The notes beneath the pieces were generated by a model that saw nothing but the letters and a program-made list of their open reading frames with translations, had not been told where the DNA came from and searched no databases. A stretch of DNA of 48,412 nt from Burkholderiaceae bacterium (lineage in GTDB: Bacteria; Pseudomonadota; Gammaproteobacteria; Burkholderiales; Burkholderiaceae_C). The DNA lies in contig JAITMV010000091.1 of NCBI GenBank assembly GCA_031277295.1, forward strand, positions 1 to 48,412, given 5' to 3'. Both the position numbers and the translations under genes were made by a program. Shown here piece by piece: positions 47,252-48,412 of the stretch. The stretch's first letter is position 1. Each line of letters begins with the position of its first letter.

Positions 47252-47624
47252 CGTTACCGATTAGTTTACATATCTCAGGATAGGAAAGAGATACAAATTC
47301 ATTGGGCCGGATGGCTTTGTCATCCACATAAAAACCTTCTCGACCGCACCATGGTTTACCGATGTGTACGGCGTCGTAGGGCACCTGATGTTCATTCAGC
47401 CATGCAATGATGCCCGGCAGGGTATGGACAGCAATCTTGCCCACGTCGCCCGCATAAGTCCGCATATTTCTGCTGGTATAAATAACGATCTCGAAGCCTT
47501 GCTGCTTATATTCACGCAAGACTTGAATTGCTTTTTCATTTGGCCTGGCCTCGGAATAGTTTCCGCCTTGCGAAAAGCACAAAGTACTGTCAAGATCACA
47601 AATGATTTGTCGGTCACTTAGCAT
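47244..47624 (-). CDS. HAD family phosphatase (capsule biosynthesis phosphatase type)
   Basis: IICDLDSTLCF (DxDxT), IVIYTSRNMRTYAGDVGKI, IGKPWCGREGFYVDDKAIRPNEF. Confidence 0.85.
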   Translation of the reverse strand: MLSDRQIICDLDSTLCFSQGGNYSEARPNEKAIQVLREYKQQGFEIVIYTSRNMRTYAGDVGKIAVHTLPGIIAWLNEHQVPYDAVHIGKPWCGREGFYVDDKAIRPNEFVSLSYPEICKLIGNGD

Positions 47625-47809
47625 GATTTTGCCTTTTCAAACAAGCGGAACGCGGGTTTGGATGTAAATTGAGGACCCTTAAAGGGAGATGTTATAATAA
47701 GGTTAGCTGGCGACCATTAGACATTTTGGAGTGATTGGATAATTTTCAAAGACACTCAGGACAACACGAGAAAGGTCAGAGCGCAAGGCTATTGACGGGC
47801 AGATATGGA

Positions 47810-48412
47810 TTAATTTGATCCATGCGCATAAAATGATCCAGAATGTGACAGGCATGGAAGTTGCGAACAACCCCGATAGACAGCCTGTTTCGTTTCGGTT
47901 TTGTCGGCCTTGGAATGGCTGAACTGCTGCCACCGCCACATGTCGCCACACATGTCATCAATACCGCGCGTGGCCTGCCACTTCAGTAGTTGCCGAGCAC
48001 GCTGAACATCCGCGAAGCAAACTGCGACATCTCCAGGACGCCGACCTGTCATTCGATAAGGAATTTTTCGGCCACTGGCTTTCTCAAACGCCCGAATTAT
48101 TTCCAGCACTGAAGTGCCTTTGCCTGTTCCCAGATTGACAACCAAGCCAGACGAGGATTGCTCCAGGTGTCTGAGCGCGGCCACGTGTCCTTGCGCCAGA
48201 TCCATCACATGAATGAAGTCGCGTACTCCCGTGCCATCAGGCGTGGGGTAGTCCGCGCCGAACACAGCCAGTTCCGGACGCAGCCCAATGGCCACTTGTG
48301 CCACAAAGGGCATAAGATTGTTAGGGATGCCGCGCGGATTCTCTCCAATGAGGCCGCTTTGATGCGCGCCCACGGGGTTGAAGTATCGCAGCCGCGCGAT
48401 CCGCCACGACGG
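47810..48412 (-). CDS. galE: UDP-glucose 4-epimerase, C-terminal part (5' end beyond the right edge)
   Basis: [37 protein letters not shown]...[30 protein letters not shown]...[16 protein letters not shown]; frame open to the window end. Confidence 0.92.
   Translation of the reverse strand, partial: PSWRIARLRYFNPVGAHQSGLIGENPRGIPNNLMPFVAQVAIGLRPELAVFGADYPTPDGTGVRDFIHVMDLAQGHVAALRHLEQSSSGLVVNLGTGKGTSVLEIIRAFEKASGRKIPYRMTGRRPGDVAVCFADVQRARQLLKWQATRGIDDMCGDMWRWQQFSHSKADKTETKQAVYRGCSQLPCLSHSGSFYAHGSN

Noticed and set aside
35568-48412. Prophage or integrative element
   Set aside because: No integrase, terminase, capsid, relaxase or transposase genes recognised in the window.

Overview
Window from a GC-rich proteobacterium; gene content (pntAA/pntAB/pntB, paired Bug-type tripartite tricarboxylate transporter receptors, CNP1-like protein, H-NS-like protein) suggests Betaproteobacteria/Burkholderiales, which is inference. 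Layout: (i) 1-4500, the 3' end of a large polymorphic (CDI/hemagglutinin-type) toxin with a colicin-E5-like RNase domain, its E5-type immunity gene, then a decayed orphan toxin with an intact CdiI_4-like immunity gene, separated by palindromic repeats; (ii) 4790-10373, fadD and a split pnt operon with an inserted lipoprotein gene; (iii) 10827-21422, divergent beta-oxidation/acyl-CoA clusters with two Bug receptors and an IclR regulator; (iv) 21450-34966, housekeeping genes (apaH, CNNM/CBS transporter, H-NS-like, grxD, yidB-like, lytic transglycosylase, proS, rppH, CNP1-like, proB, obg, rpmA, rplU, ispB-like, tRNA-Pro) carrying several families of short palindromic dispersed repeats; (v) 35568-41150, a tightly coupled three-gene operon: membrane protein with a kinase-like C-terminus, a CapA-MurF-like fusion, and a secreted HExxH protein. 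This is the best candidate for an undescribed envelope/polymer system; (vi) 41419-48412, surface-polysaccharide-type genes (methyltransferase, glycosyltransferase-like proteins, nucleotidyltransferase, nucleotidyltransferase-kinase fusion, HAD phosphatase, partial galE). All assignments come from reading the sequence; no database search was run.
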